Shown one piece after another: positions 42,625-56,700 of a DNA stretch of 64,000 nucleotides. The DNA is taken from NCBI RefSeq assembly GCF_048544455.1, contig NC_133526.1:12106001-12170000 (forward strand). Reading direction: 5' to 3'. The stretch's first letter is position 1; each line of letters starts with the position of its first letter. The notes beneath the pieces are model-generated. The model saw only the letters and a list, made by a program, of their open reading frames with translations. It was not told the origin of the DNA and did no database searches. A program made the translations under genes and the position numbers. Source of the DNA: Silene latifolia (Eukaryota; Streptophyta; Magnoliopsida; Caryophyllales; Caryophyllaceae).

Positions 42625-45600
42625 TCGGTGTACTTCAATAATCCATAACTCCATTTTCTAGAGGTTTTATCTGCTGCATTAGTTTTCACCGCTCTTTATA
42701 TGCTGTCTACAGGATTTTGAATATATCTACACAAGAATTGCATACTTGTTTCGACACCGAGTTTCCTCACCTTGACAAACAACAAATCATATATGCCAGA
42801 AACTTCAACTTTTCACTTCTCGTCCTGATTACTTGATTGATAAAGATTTCCGCCGTTTGACATTTGACATGATGCTTGCGTGGGAGGCCCCTGGAGTTGA
42901 TATCGAACCAATTAACAAAGTGAGACAGCAAATTGCTTATCATATTTGTAAGATGCCTCGGTATCATAAGTAGCATTTCTCGTTTATATTAAGTGATTTA
43001 TATACATATATATATTACTCGGTGCTCTTTACAAGCGGGAATCTTATATTTCTGTTATTGAGGCTTACTACTCTTCTGTTCGGGTCAATTTGTAGGAAAG
43101 TGATTCCCCGAGTAACAATCAGATTGAAGATGATGAGGGATGGTCTTTATTTTATACAAGTTCTACGGAAATGGCTGTTCAGGTTATAAATCGGGTTCTG
43201 CCTCTTTTATTTCTTATGTGCTTTATATATATACATACACTTTCATGAGTATTTGTATATATTTATATTTACGATGTGTGCTGTTTCAATAGCAACTGGT
43301 TCACTCTTTAATCTGCCCGTTCTTATATTTGATCGTCATTAACTCATCACCACTAGGTTAATAATGAAAACACTGTTGGCCCAGAAGCATTTACAAGAAT
43401 AGCACCTGCTTGCGCTGCTATTGCCGATGTAGTAACTACCCAAAACCTTTTTGATGCATTAACCAACACTTCAGGAAGTAGACTTCACTTTCTCATATAT
43501 GATAAGTACCTTCAGAGCCTTGACAAGTAAGTTTTTGCAGCTTATGCTCTTTGAGTTTGTTACTTGTTACTATCCAAACTTGGTGTGGTTCAGTTATCCT
43601 GTTTTTTCATTTTACTTTTTTTAGTGAATTGTTACATCATTACAAACAATACGAGGATCAGATCAAGTGTGCAAATGGCCAATATACGTAGCTTTGTAGT
43701 TGTAGCTATCCTTTAGCAATATATGCATATCTTGCTTGACGTGTCAAATTACTGAGGCTTGATGTGGAAGCATTGAATCTCATTACGCAGTTATGCTAGT
43801 ACCATTGCATTGCTACTCAAGCATTGTACGATGTTGCTCCATCAGTCCGTTACAACATCAAGTTACACATTTTGGCGTCAATAAGCATTGCGACATTAGA
43901 AGTTTGTGTTTGGAGGAAGATGGATTGTGGTCACGGGACCATGGGTTGTTAATGTGTTTGCTCCTCAACATAGGGGGCATTTTACTTGATGTCCAAAGAC
44001 ATATTGTTTACTTGCGATCAACTTCTCAGTGGAACGTGCCTCAGGAGATCCTTGTGCCTCATAAACTAGACAACTCTTAGTTCCAAGAAGGCGTACTGGG
44101 AAACCCTTCTCTTGCTATAAGCACCTCTAATTAATTTAGACCAATGACACTCTACGGGACTTAAGATTGTGGATAAATTGTTTGCATCAGCCATGGATGC
44201 ATATTCCTTTTTGCGCATCTGCAACCATGAGAGTGAGGCCTGATGTTTGGTCACTACTGGTGTTGTCCATCTGCTTTCTATTATCGTACTTAGTGTTTCA
44301 CTTATACAGAACCAGCAAGAGTTTAGTTTAGGAGGCTTATTTAGCCTACTCTAGGAGTAAAATTGGACAGCTACAATAGATATAATACTTGGATGCTTTG
44401 TTAGATGCCTTGAATTATGTTCTTGACTTCCTAATTTTAGTGGCAAGACCAATAAAGTGACAGCTATGTTACTCAGACTCGTTTTAAAGTATTCGACACG
44501 GTAGGCGAGAGAACTAGAAGAGTTGGAGTAACATAGAGTGACAGACATTTTGGGATGCGTGAAGTGATAGCAAACTGCTTTGCTGGGATGTTACATAGTT
44601 TTGCTCATAGCAAGGGACGCTGTTGGTGTTACCTGTGTTGCTTCACCTAGTCACTAGTGACACTTCACCATGTTACGATGTTGTATAGATTGTATTCATA
44701 TGGAGTTGTGGCCGGGAATAGTTGATACCATACTTCATATTAGTGTAAGGCTGTTTGTACTGGGAGGTCTTCTGGACAGGGACATAATGGCACATATCAT
44801 GCTTATCTATCGCGTCAAATTAATAGTGTGCTATCAAGCTTGCATTTCAATAGTTTTCTTCATGATTTGCCTGACATTGTCAGTCATTAGTTCATTAATT
44901 TCTTTTTGTTAATTCCTAATCATGGCGTTGTTTTATCATCTTTAAAGCTGTTAATGGTAGTGCTAACTACTATATTTTAACCAAACAAAGGGCATTGGTA
45001 ACTTTGCTGTTAATACACATCTTGTAGTGGACTAGAGCATAGAAATTTCCAGTTCCAGCTTTTCCTAATTTTTGTTTTTCTAGGGTGATCAAATCTGCAA
45101 AAAATGTGGTTGCAGCTTCATCTAACCTGGAACTTGTTGATGGTGAAGTCATCTTAGATGTTGATGGTGCAGTACCCACCCAGCCAGTTCTCCAGCATAT
45201 CGGAATATCTGCATGGCCTGGTGAGTCACAGTTCTTGAGAAACTTTGACGTGAGTTTTTATTTCCCCTTCAAGTAGTCGCTATCTTCAAGCTTCTCTTCT
45301 AAGGCCTGTTTTTGGAGGACGTTGGGAATACTTATCTGAATTTATCTGAACAGGGCGAGCCCTATCCAAAAATTCCGATTTTTTCATGGACTGAGTTTGA
45401 AAATAAGATATGTTGCTAACAAATAAATAGACATGTAGGCAAAGAGAGTAATTTTATTTGAACAAGGTAAGGCTTGTGACTTGAGAACCTTTCTCAAAAC
45501 GTTTCTGAATATATTTCTACAATTAGATACATGCGGAGTACTACCTTTGATTCCTTGGAAATGCTCCATTAGCTTTTTGCACAAGGATTAAGGTTGTGAG

Positions 45601-46807
45601 TGGGGTGGTGGGTCTCACCAATAAAGTAGGGTAATTTTACTAACAAAAACTTACTCAAAATGGAAATGGGCTAATTACTTTACAGTGAATAGGCCAATAA
45701 CGGAATATGAGGCATTTCCTGAGTATTGGAGGGAGTAACTTTTTACCATTTAAATAGACAGGGAGAAACGGCTATTTCTATATAACGTGAGATGAAGCTT
45801 TTATTCGCTTTTTTTACTAGCATGGTGAGGCTTAGAGAATTTTCGTGGCAGGTGCCATCAGCCTTGTTGTGTGAATGAAGATATTCAATCCTAGTTGACA
45901 CCAAAGTCAAGGGAAAGCATTTGGCTAATGCTAACTCTACAATAAAGTTCTTTGGGAATGCTGACATCACTTAGCTCTCTCTATCATATAGGAACTGTTG
46001 AGATGTCTTCTGATCTAATCCCATTTCAAGGGTTTTTGTGGTGATAATCTAGATCTTTTTTTTCGAAAATAAGACCCCTTAGCTGAAAATGACACGCTTA
46101 ATTTAGTCATGAATTTTTACTGGGTAAGAATCAAGGAACCATATTTGACCATCTAAGCTTGTGTTTAGTCATTATTGCTGCAGGGCTTGTAGTTGTGCAT
46201 GTGCATGATATCTTTTGTGTATGCATTTTCATTTGTGCCAGCTCATGTGGGTTAGGGGCGCTTGTATATCTCCTTATGTATGTGTTAGAATGAGATGGAT
46301 TGGGATGTGGTAATGTACTTTACCGTGTCTATTTTTTTTTCCCCAATTTCTTTCTTTAAGGTATGTATGTATAATAGAAGTCCTTCCTATCACTTGTACA
46401 ATGGTCTTGCAATCTGTATTGACAAAGTAAAGGGTGAAGACTATTAACCTGTTCTTTCTCTCTTTTGGTCAGGAACCATGGCGAAAAGCCATTTGTGCCT
46501 GAACTATTTTAGAGTTCTGAAGCTACTGAGCTTTGTTGTCTTAATTCTTGCTGATTTCATTGATGACTCCTAAGAGTAGTGCCTGTATCTTATTTTTTAT
46601 CGTCTTTACTCTGACTTGGTTTGTATTTACAGGTAGGTTGACCCTAAGCAATAAAGCTTTGTGTTTTGAGTCGTTGGGAGTAGGTCAATATGAAAAGCCT
46701 GCAAGATATGATCTCTCAAGGGGTTTGAAACAGGTTATAAAGCCGGAATTGACTGGGCCGCTTGGTGCTCGACTGTTCGACAAGGCTGTGATGTACCGAT
46801 CAACACT

Positions 46808-48009
46808 GTATGTATTGCAGTCATATCAAAATGCTATATAATTCTGAAATTAGTGAAACCTACTTACTGTTACTACCTTATATGTAGAACTTAGTTTGTG
46901 CTGCTTTTTTCTTGCTCTCAGTTTTCCTGAAGTTGGTAGTGAGATGTATGTATAGGACATGAAAAGGTTCCGCTAGACGAGCTAGAGCCAATGCCATCAT
47001 ACCTTTGTATACCGTTTTATTAATCAAACCTTTTGTCATCTGTCCATTTGCCCAACCAATTAGGTCTTCAGCAGAGCTTGATCTTGTGCTAGGTTCTGTA
47101 TGAATCCTATCCAAATAATGTCTTGCCATTTGACTAGGGTCGCAACCATTAACCATTGGTTGCGATCATTAGCCATGAACATGTGGACAACAGACTGTGT
47201 TGATGAACCATACCACTCCACACGGAATGGCTAGTCATTATTGTTGCATAGTGCATACTATTGACAACACTCTTCCATGAACATTTGCCTTGGCAGCTGG
47301 AATCACCATGGTCCAAGTTGATTTAGACACTCACCATGGGGCATGTCTCCATGACTAAGATGCTAAGAGCGCACCTTTGTTCAAAGGCCAAAGGGTAGGC
47401 CGCAGGGACGTAGGGTGTTCACCAAAGCTTTTGCCTTACAGATATGCCATACATAGGGATACTCCGTTTCAAGGACATACTTTTGTTATGTGACATAATT
47501 AGTGCATAATTGTTGCATGAAGTTGGTTGTTCAAAGTAGCAATACCTCTTAGAATCGAGCCATCTAGGCGACTAGGCTTACTTTTTTTGACGCAAGTGTC
47601 CACTAGGATGCTCCATGGTTCGTACTAAGACACATACCTAGGATTCTACCAAATATATTTTACTCGATCACTTAGGCCATGGCACAGCAACACTAAGTAT
47701 TGCCCTTCTCAATACCGCTTTTCGTGGCCAGCGGTGATCTTGGCATAGCCATATGAGCGGCGTTGGGTGTCATCATAGACACACCCACTTGCCTCATGGA
47801 GCACCCTCGTGTCTGCTTGTCAATCAACCTTGAGTTGTCATTCTTTTTTATTATGATATAATATTATCTTGCTAAAAGTTATACCTCTGTGGTTTAAACA
47901 AAACTATCACAAAAAGCATATCAGTGATACAAAGCCTGTCATTTGATTGTTTTTGTGAGAGAATTTTTTTTGTGGAATTTTTTACCTGCTAGAAGTTAAA
48001 AGTTCTTTT
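46808..48009. other. Intron 6 of the DUF639 locus, contains unidentified sequence
   Basis: This is the long intron between exons 6 and 7. The part at about 47160-47830 is GC-richer than the rest and lacks a recognisable domain on either strand; it may be a decayed element. A minus-strand frame of 92 codons at 46878-47156 has no similarity I recognise. Confidence 0.4.
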
Positions 48010-48118
48010 TATTCGCATTTTGAGACGTGCGTTCACCCATGGACGGTTCGAAAAGATGATTCATGTCAGCCGACCCCAAATCATTTTGGGATTAAGGCTC
48101 TGATGTTGTTGTTGTTGT
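48010..48118 (+). mobile_element. SINE tail (Au/tRNA-type) with 19-bp target duplication
   Basis: The sequence contains CAGCCGACCCCAAATC, TTTTGGGATTAAGGCTCTG and ends in (TTG)n, like the 3' part of plant Au-type SINEs. The 19-bp AGAAGTTAAAAGTTCTTTT is directly repeated at 47991-48009 and 48119-48137, proving a retroposed insertion. At about 109 bp it is shorter than a full SINE, so it is 5'-truncated. Confidence 0.8.
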
Positions 48119-48790
48119 AGAAGTTAAAAGTTCTTTTAATTACAGCGTGGAGCCTGTATTTTTGGAGTTTCCAGAGTTCAAAGGAAGCTCGCGTAGAGAC
48201 TACTGGTTGGATATCACTTTGGAGATATTACGTGCTCACAAATTCACAAGAAAATATAGTCTCAAAGGAATTCAAGAATCTGAAGCAATTGCAAGGGCTA
48301 TTCTGGGGATCTTTCGGTGTCGCGCAGTTAGAGAGGCTTTTCACTTCTTTTCATCGCACTATAAATCATTGCTTGTTTTTAACCTTGCTGAGAATCTTCC
48401 TGGAGGAGACGCCATTTTAGAAATTCTGGCAAGCTGCTTATTACGTATCGGAGCATGCTCTGCACAAGCGGATATATCTGGTAGTTCATTTACTGAGAAG
48501 AAGCTTGTGGAATGTCCAGTCTCGCTCGTAACATTAAGCGTATTGGGACTAACCCTGGACAAAGATGTAGAATTTGATTCAAAAGCTACATATCTTAGAG
48601 GATATGTTTGTGTGGGTGAAACAAATCAATTAGAAGCGGCAGTGAAACAATTGAAAATGGATACGGGAAAGGCTGAAGCAGCACAGCTGACTGTTAACCA
48701 AGTTAAAGTTGATGGAATAGACGCAAATTTTGTTATCATGAGAGTAATATTTCTGTTCATCTCTCTGTGCGTGTATACGTTTTTTTTTTT

Positions 48791-48795
<5 letters not shown>

Positions 48796-48842
<47 letters not shown>
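48796..48842. repeat. (TG)n microsatellite after exon 7
   Basis: A T16 run is followed by about 23 TG units, starting about 50 nt into the intron downstream of exon 7 of the DUF639 locus. Confidence 0.95.
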
Positions 48843-48844
<2 letters not shown>

Positions 48845-49486
48845 ACAAGCCTGCTTATGTATAACATGTGTTTCAATTTCATAAGAGCTAATTGAAATTA
48901 TTTTGGTAATTGCCGTCGTAATTAGAAATCATATTGACATCTAAAATGGCCATTGTGCTCCTCTCAATCGGTGGAAGGTAAAGCCTGTGCATATTTAGAT
49001 CATCTTTGTCTCCTCAAAGTGCGGAACTCTGATTTCATCGGACTTCTTAGTCAGTAAATGTTCCCTTGATGTGGGTAGCCATTCCCAATCTGGGAGGTCG
49101 ACCGTAAGACATATTTTGTGCCCGTTTTCAATAATAAAGGGAAAATGAATGCAACATTGTATACCATTGTATGTTTCTTCTTCCACCTTTGATGTGTTTT
49201 ATGTACTTACTGGATGTATGTTTCCATTTTGTTCCTTTATCTCAATTGATAGTACATTTACGAGTTATCAAAATTTCAAATTAATTTGCTTTCGTGATGG
49301 CTTGCTTTTGTCATTTCCTTTTTATTCCCCTTCTAATGATCCCAAAAACTCATAGCATGATCCTTTCTTGTAGGAGCTGCTTTTCCCACTGATTCTACTT
49401 GCTAGCCGTTTAAAAGTCTTGGCTTCCTGGGAGGAGCCTTTTAAATCAACTGTTTATATGGTGCTGATGTGCTACATATTTGTGAG

Positions 49487-50757
49487 GTAACTTTGTCATG
49501 CCCTGATATTTTGATTTTGGTGGCATTTTGTAGGACACTTCACTTTTGAACGTGTTTTTGTCACTCAGAACTCTAGTTTTCCTGTCACTGAGCACTCTGA
49601 TTCCCCCTTACTGTATCTGATTGTGGGTGTGGATGTTTTTGTCGGGATAAGTCTGGTTGTGGGTTTGGATCTGAACGTCTGGCCCCGTCACTGAGCACTC
49701 TGATTCCCCCTTACTGTAACTGAAAATTGGATTCTGTATACACGGTTTTCGGATATGCGGAAAAAACAGCTATATAGAACCGTATATATAGAAAATCCGT
49801 GTTTGAATAAGGATACTGGAAAATGATAATGTTAAAAACCGGATATCAGATACGGTTTTATATACGGTTTTGCTCTGCCCCGCGCACCGACAGTGACATT
49901 CATTTTTTTGGTGAATTAGCAAATGGAAGGTCGGTGCTTTGTTGGAGGATGGTCAAGACTTAATGAGTGAGCTAGCGAGTGTAGATATGTTAATGAGAAT
50001 AATGACTCAATGTTGACCCTTATCAATTTAGCTTGGCCACCTACTTTTGGACATGTAGGTGTTTGAGAGTGACTACAATCCCTTTTATCCACATTTCTAC
50101 GCCCTTTTATCCACTTTTGAACGTGTTTTAACTGTGATTTGTATCTCGTGACTCCGCTGTTGGATTTTATTTAAAAGTTTTAAAAATCCTGTTTTTTCGC
50201 TACATTTTGGTTCTTTATGTTACTGTCGAATCTCAGGGTTCAGTCCGCACGATTATATTTTCCTAGGAAATTAATCGATTATATATGTTTAGATTGATGT
50301 GTATTTAACCACACACTCAATCGCGAACTCGTGACAACACCGTGTGGTTAGAGCTAATGAGAATCGATTAGAGAGCTTAGGAGAGAAAAACAGGGGATTT
50401 GTTTGAGTAGCTTGTACGGTATGCTTATAAGTAACGATTCTTGGGCGCAATCAGTGGCGTAGCCACATATATGGTAGTGGGGTCGTGACATCCCATAGCT
50501 TTTCGACAATTGACGCTTTTTATCATTAAAATTTGTCTATTTTGAAAATTTTATGTCTTTAAGACCCCGTAATAAGAGATAAATAACAATTACATTAGAA
50601 TAGACCCTACAGATAAAAAGATTCTGGCTCCGCCACTGGGCGCAATTGAAGCAGTATGTCAAAGTTTCACTAAAGTTTCTTGGTTTTTTTTATCAAAGCA
50701 CAAACTGAGGACCGACATGGAGGAATACATCAAGAATAACGAAAAAAATAGAGAGAA
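49487..50757. other. Region between the two host genes
   Basis: No DUF639 C-terminal exon is found here. The sequence GTCACTGAGCACTCTGATTC is directly repeated (49581 and 49685). The rest is AT-rich. The 3' ends of the DUF639 locus (plus) and the alpha-galactosidase gene (minus) converge on this stretch. Confidence 0.5.
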
Positions 50758-53700
50758 TCAAGCAACTGGTTTCAGTATGTACATCTTGGAGGTATGAGGC
50801 TCCAACATTGCTGTCAATTTCCCAACAAACTTCTGATTTAAGGTCTTGTGCTGTTATAACAAATGACAACGCAATGTCGTTATTTTAAGTCGACTTTTTT
50901 AGGATACGCAATGTCGTTATTTTAAGTCGACTTTTTTAGGATAAATAAGTAATTAAAATGAAGTCGGAGAGTAACAATGTGTACCTCCCAGAGATCTCTG
51001 GCTTGAACGACGCTGCCTTGGGGAATGCCGATATCATCCCAATGAGCTGTTATAGGATGGGTATATGTACCTCTATTCACCAAAAGAACGGCCACCCTAT
51101 AATATGTCAGCGGCCCTGCCCACACCTGTTAACCACATTTATCGTTATCAGCGAAGACGAGTATTTAACCGTCTTAATCTTAATATTGATATACCCGTTT
51201 TCTTTAGAAAAATTGAATGTATACTATATTGTATGAGTATATTATACGGAGTATTAATCATTACCTCCCAGTCACCCTCCATCCTGACTTTTTTTGCTTG
51301 AACTCCGAGAGGATCTGTACATATAACATAATACAATCATTAAATCACCAAGAGTTTCAATCCTCTATATTTATTCATGGAAATAGAAATCAATACAATT
51401 ATTGTTTAAGACGGATATAAAACGGGTAATGAGACAAAAAGCAAAATGTCTAGATCATGACAAACTCTTGTCTTATCTACCTATCTGTCTTAAACAAACT
51501 AGTACTATTTGACATGTTTTATACGGAGTACTTAAAAGACGACTTTACCTTGGTTAACATCGATCACTTCTTTATTGCCGATGATTTCCATGGTTTCCCT
51601 TGTCAAATGTCTCACATCACACCCAATCAGAAGAGGAGCCTACATTGTTTTTTTTTTTTTTTTTTTTTTTGCCGTATAAGGTCCTTGGCCATCAATTAAA
51701 AAAAGAATAACATTTTTTGCTTTTTTTTTTTTTAAGAAAATTATATCACCTTGGAAATTGCCCAAATACTGAAATGAACAATGTATTCGTTTTTCGTCAT
51801 CCCTCCATTTCCCACTTCAAGCATGTCCGGATCTATTCAAATAGCAAATGTTAACATTAAGTAGAGACATCAAATCATTTTCCTATTCAAAATTCGAAAG
51901 AATTTAGGAATTCGAATCTAAGTGAACATACCATTCCAAATGCACCGGGTCTAGCATGCTCAGCGTAAGCCTCATTCATGTCCGCTCTTGAGACCATACT
52001 ATAATGTAACAAACATGACCGTTATAGTAGCTAAAAAGCTTAACATTCACACAGAAAACACATTTTTGTAACAAACGGGACCGTTAGATTTGCAAGCATT
52101 ACCTATCCCAGTTGTCAGAAATGTCGTTGGTCGTTCTCCAACTATTCCCTATCTGAGAACCCCAAAGAGCCGGATGCATGTCCCCCCTGTCGAAAGAAAA
52201 AAAAAAAAGAAAACAAATCAACAATGACGCATATGGTTAAGATAACATTTTTTTACTCATCTCATATAATAGTAGGAGGAGGTAATAATCTTATTACCAT
52301 TCACATAGTGAAAAGAAAATTGGTCGACGAGCATTCATCAGCGCTCTTGTCATCACAGGATACCTAACAGTTGGCTTTGATCCATCATTGTTGCAATTGT
52401 CGTACTTTAGGTAATCGATACCCTATAGAAATTCGATCATTAGTCATCAAATTAAAATTCCGACTTAAAAATGGCCCATTCATTATCTGTAGTGTGTAGT
52501 GTAACTATATAATTTGTCAAGACTCAAAGAGTAACGGTTAAATGAAAGTGATAGATACCCAAGAGGCGAATGTATTTGCATCCTTCTGTTCATGCCCCAA
52601 TGACCCCGGCATTTTCTTGCTACAAGTGAAGTACCTATCAAAGATGAAAACATTCGTTAATTCCTGCATAAGAAGCTACATTATAAATCTCTGATACACT
52701 TAAAAGAGGTCGTTGTCTACGAATATACCCCGCATCAGAGTAAATTCCAATCTTAAGTCCCTTGCTATGAACATAATCTGCAAGAGCTTTAATACCAGAC
52801 GGAAAAGTTGATCTTTTGGCTACGAAATGACCCTGAAACATATCAAGATAACATTAAATTTAGGAAAAAATATCAGGAGTTTAGCCGGATAGGGTCGCAA
52901 ATGGATAAACTGTCTATTACACTAGTCACTACTGTAATGTTGATGTTGAGTTGAGCCATAGTAGAAAATAAAGACGTGTACCGTGCTATCACGCTTTAAT
53001 TCAGCCCAACAATCATCTGAGATGAAAAGAACACAACGGTTAGGGATTAGGATACATCAGAGCAAATTGTCAGACTACAAACTAAACTTCAAAAGTTAAG
53101 TATCATAACGGATTATAAGGAAATACAGGACGTACCTATGTTAACGTACTTATAACCAAGCTTAGAGAGACCAGTTGCGACCAGTGCATCAGCTGTCAAT
53201 GTGGATTCTAATCCCTCAGCACTTGTTCTACATGAATTACGTTAAGTATAGATAGGGGTCGAAAATCTTACCGGTTTCTCTTACAATCTTTTCTGTTACA
53301 TCACAGTTGAAGTGATTCCAGCTATTCCATCTGATTCAAACAATAAGTAAATTGATATAATTGATGTTAAGTATCAACGTCACCTTGAATCTGAGATTGT
53401 TGATAGAAACAATAGAACAATTATCCTGAATTTTAGTTTCTACAGTGTCTGATACACTGAGTTTATAGCGACTTTATACTGGTACATTAACTGGTGTTTC
53501 AGTTAGCAGTATAAGTTTTATATCGACTTATACGCAAACGACCCTCATGTCAAGCAAACCCAAAGACTCCCATCAGTAAACCGAAACACACCGGACATTC
53601 AGCACTACAAATTTCGTATATGATTTAGTGAACAACAAATATAAAAGAGAAATTACGTTTCTATCTCCAACTTGCTATTTTTCAGAATATGAAGATTATT

Positions 53701-56700
53701 CCCTTTCTATTAAATTTCTAACAATTTTTCCAAAGAAAATTGATATAAACTTATACATCTAATTAGAATTATACGAGTAACTTATAACACGGTGAAAAAC
53801 CACTTATATAAGACACACATATATGTATAATTGAAGTAGTGGAGGAGTTAAGGAGTTAGAGGGCAGCATGCGCTACTAGACCAGTTCATAGACTATACAT
53901 CTGAGGTAGTACCTCTTATTGTTTATTTTCTGAGTTTTATTTTAAAGTTTTTGAGTTATGCTTTAGTATAAAGTTTTTGAGCACATTTACTAAAACATTA
54001 CACTAAAAAAATATAATATTGCTCAAAAACTATATTTATAAATAGTAATATGCTCAGAAAAAATGTGTATATGCTCAAAAACTACAAGATCTGAGGTACT
54101 ACCTCAGATGCGTAATCCTTTTTCTCGCTACTAGACCTGTACTCGGACCAGGCTAGGGCCGGACTGGCTAGGGGCGGGTCAGGCTCTTCTGGTCAAACCC
54201 GGGCCAAGCCAGGGGGAGGGGCGGGCTTGGCCGTGCTGGGACATGCTTGACCCGAGCCTAGGCCCGAAGTGGGCCAGACTGACGGGCCTAACAATTTCTT
54301 AATTTTTTTACTTCTCCTAAAATAGATGGGCAAGGGCAGGCCGAGCTGAGAAAATGGAACCCGGGCCGTGTGAGGTGGCGGGCTGGAGTCGGGTTAGTGC
54401 TGTTGGCTAGCTCTATGCGCTACCGTCTCCCGATCCCTAAGCTATAATTAATCTTTATTTGTTTAATAATGTAGTTCATATTTTATCTAAAATCATTATG
54501 CTACTATTTTTTTTCATATACTTCATAACTTCGCCAAACTATACTTGGAGCCTCGAGGGAATACATATTATAGAGTAAGACTGTCTCACCTTTATTTAAT
54601 TTATGGATCATATAAACAAGTTGCCTTGTATACAATACGGTCGTCTTAGGGTGTAAAGGCCGTCTCATGCAATAACTACGACATCAGAAAGAAGGGAGCA
54701 TATTAAGTCTTGCTATAGACGTATATATCCGTTTATAGCAAGAGACGGGTCAAATACCCTTAAAGTGGTGACGTTTTTAGGCCCCACCACGCAAGTTGTT
54801 GTTTGTCTTATGCGTAATGTGGTATGTTACTTAGCTCGTCTTTAGTTATAAACGGATAGTGATTTTGTGTTCTAAAATAGACATTGGTGTTGGAGTTGGT
54901 GACGAACTCTATAAAACCACTACAAATGACAGCATCCGTAGACCAAAATCAACAATGTTAATAAAGAATTTCAACAAAGACAATCGTCATAAATTGGTCC
55001 TCGTGAATCGTGACTGGCTTCATGTTCGAGTATCAGAGTATCAGACTGTAGTACAATACAAGTTATTTAAATATTTTTGGTCGGATTAAATATTGTAGTA
55101 AGTTAAGATTATACACAGAACTATGAATCCTAGCTTAAATTAGAGTAATTTCAAAATTCCCATCCAAAATACTTTTATCAATTAGTCATAATGCAGTTTT
55201 TTAAAAGTAAAAATAAAGAATGTATACTTAATCCTTATACAAAAATTATTATTTAAGACAACAATATCCATTTTAAACTTAAAACTGACAAAGTATGATA
55301 AATGGTGCAAAAGAAGGATGCCTATGGACTAAAAAAGTTTGTCCTAAGGAGCATATTTAACCCGTTTCATCTTAAAACGGATACTTGGGTCCAACCACCC
55401 TTTTACTTTGTGAGTGAATTGTCACATCAAGCATAACCCAAAACGGATACTTGGGTCCAACCACCCTTTTACTTTGTGAGTGAATTGTCACATCAAGCAT
55501 TGGAGATTTGAATACTCCGTATCATGTTTTCATATTGGGAAGTGTTATCTAATTTCTTTTTCACAAATCCTCATTATAGACGGACACTATCCATCTATAC
55601 GTATAGACGGATACCATTTTTCCTCACAAAATACCCATTTGTCATAAAGTGGGAAGCATATGGGGGGTGCTTCACCTTGTCCCCCCCTACCCATTTTATT
55701 AGAGGTCTTTACCCGTCTGTTCGTCCCACCCGTCTATACCAAGACCTATTGTTTCTTTTTTAATAACCGGTTAAAATATACTCCCTCCGTACCAGACCAA
55801 AGGTAACACTTACTATAAACGGACGTACCACACCAAAGGTAACATTCCTTATTTGGCCCACAACATTACCAAGTTATCCTTATACTTATTTGATATTTAC
55901 ACAAAATGTCATTACATACCCCACCTATCAACCCACAATTAAACCCACAATTACATACCCCACCTATTTTTTCCCTCTTTACCCTTACTTTTTCCACTTT
56001 TTCTTACATACTCCAATTTTCCCTACCTTTGGTGTGGTACGGAGGGAGTAATATATTTGGCCTCAACACTTGTCATCCGTCCTCATACGATATGTCATCC
56101 GTCCTCATACGATATATATTAACTTAATCGATTGTGAAAGAGCAAAGGGAGAAGATGGGAGGGAAAAGGTAGATAGCAATCCTCATTCATATTTATCATG
56201 TCATAGAACACCAGCAAATACAGAGTAATATTGCAGTAGAACTACATGAAACTGATGAAAATAACTAAGAAAAAGTGGTGGAGATTGGGGGCGGTCTAGC
56301 AGGTAGCGCAGTAGTAATAACCTCCTATTCTATATGATCTTCCACCTTAATTTTAGACCAATATTTAGGAAAGTGGTAATATGGGGAGGGAAATGAAAGC
56401 AGAGGAGAGAATGCGGGGTTATATACTTTATGTTATATTAACCATAAATGATAGACAAATAAGAAAAATGAAAGATTTTTGTGAATTTTCCGATTTAAAA
56501 AAGGTGGAAGATGTTAGTGAATAAGAGTGAATATAAGGAAACTCGAAACAAATTGCTAAAATTTTGAAGTTTTCTTTTATTAGCAGGGCGGGCGCTCCTG
56601 GCCCCTGCTAGCCCCTCACCCCACCATTGGATGAGACTATTTCCGACATATATTTGAAACAATGAAAAAAAAAAAAAAAAAAGCAAAAGTGAAAATGATT

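Larger units (their letters stand above)
42052..49486 (+). pseudogene. DUF639-family (PF04842) gene, exon 2 deletion and missing 3' end
   Basis: Eight exons with GT-AG borders can be followed: 42052-42215, 42713-42919, 43096-43182, 43357-43526, 45084-45220, 46633-46807, 48146-48743 and 49374-49486. Phases match at every junction. Recognisable DUF639 blocks include LANSVVSRCS, ELHTCFDTEFP, SRPDYLIDKDFRRLTFDMMLAWE, FTRIAPACAAIADV, FPEFKGSSRRDYWLDITLEIL and ELLFPLILLASRLKVLASWEEPFKS (a hydrophobic segment). In exon 2 about ten codons and the frame are lost between YARN and LQLFTSRPDYL. After exon 8 the usual C-terminal membrane-rich part is not found before the next gene. The function of plant DUF639 proteins is not established. 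Introns hold MITE and SINE insertions. It is probably a pseudogene unless the deletion is an assembly error and the last exons lie beyond a very long intron. Confidence 0.8.

Noticed and set aside
50701-50790. A plus-strand exon-like frame ([16 protein letters not shown]) considered as the missing DUF639 3' exon
   Set aside because: It overlaps, antisense, the last exon of the alpha-galactosidase gene and has no DUF639 similarity.
54130-54420. GC-rich GGGCCGGGC stretch considered as a CpG promoter or gene
   Set aside because: It lies within intron 1, contains only simple GGGCC-type repeats, and similar GACCCG-type sequence occurs upstream of the DUF639 locus. It is a dispersed repeat.
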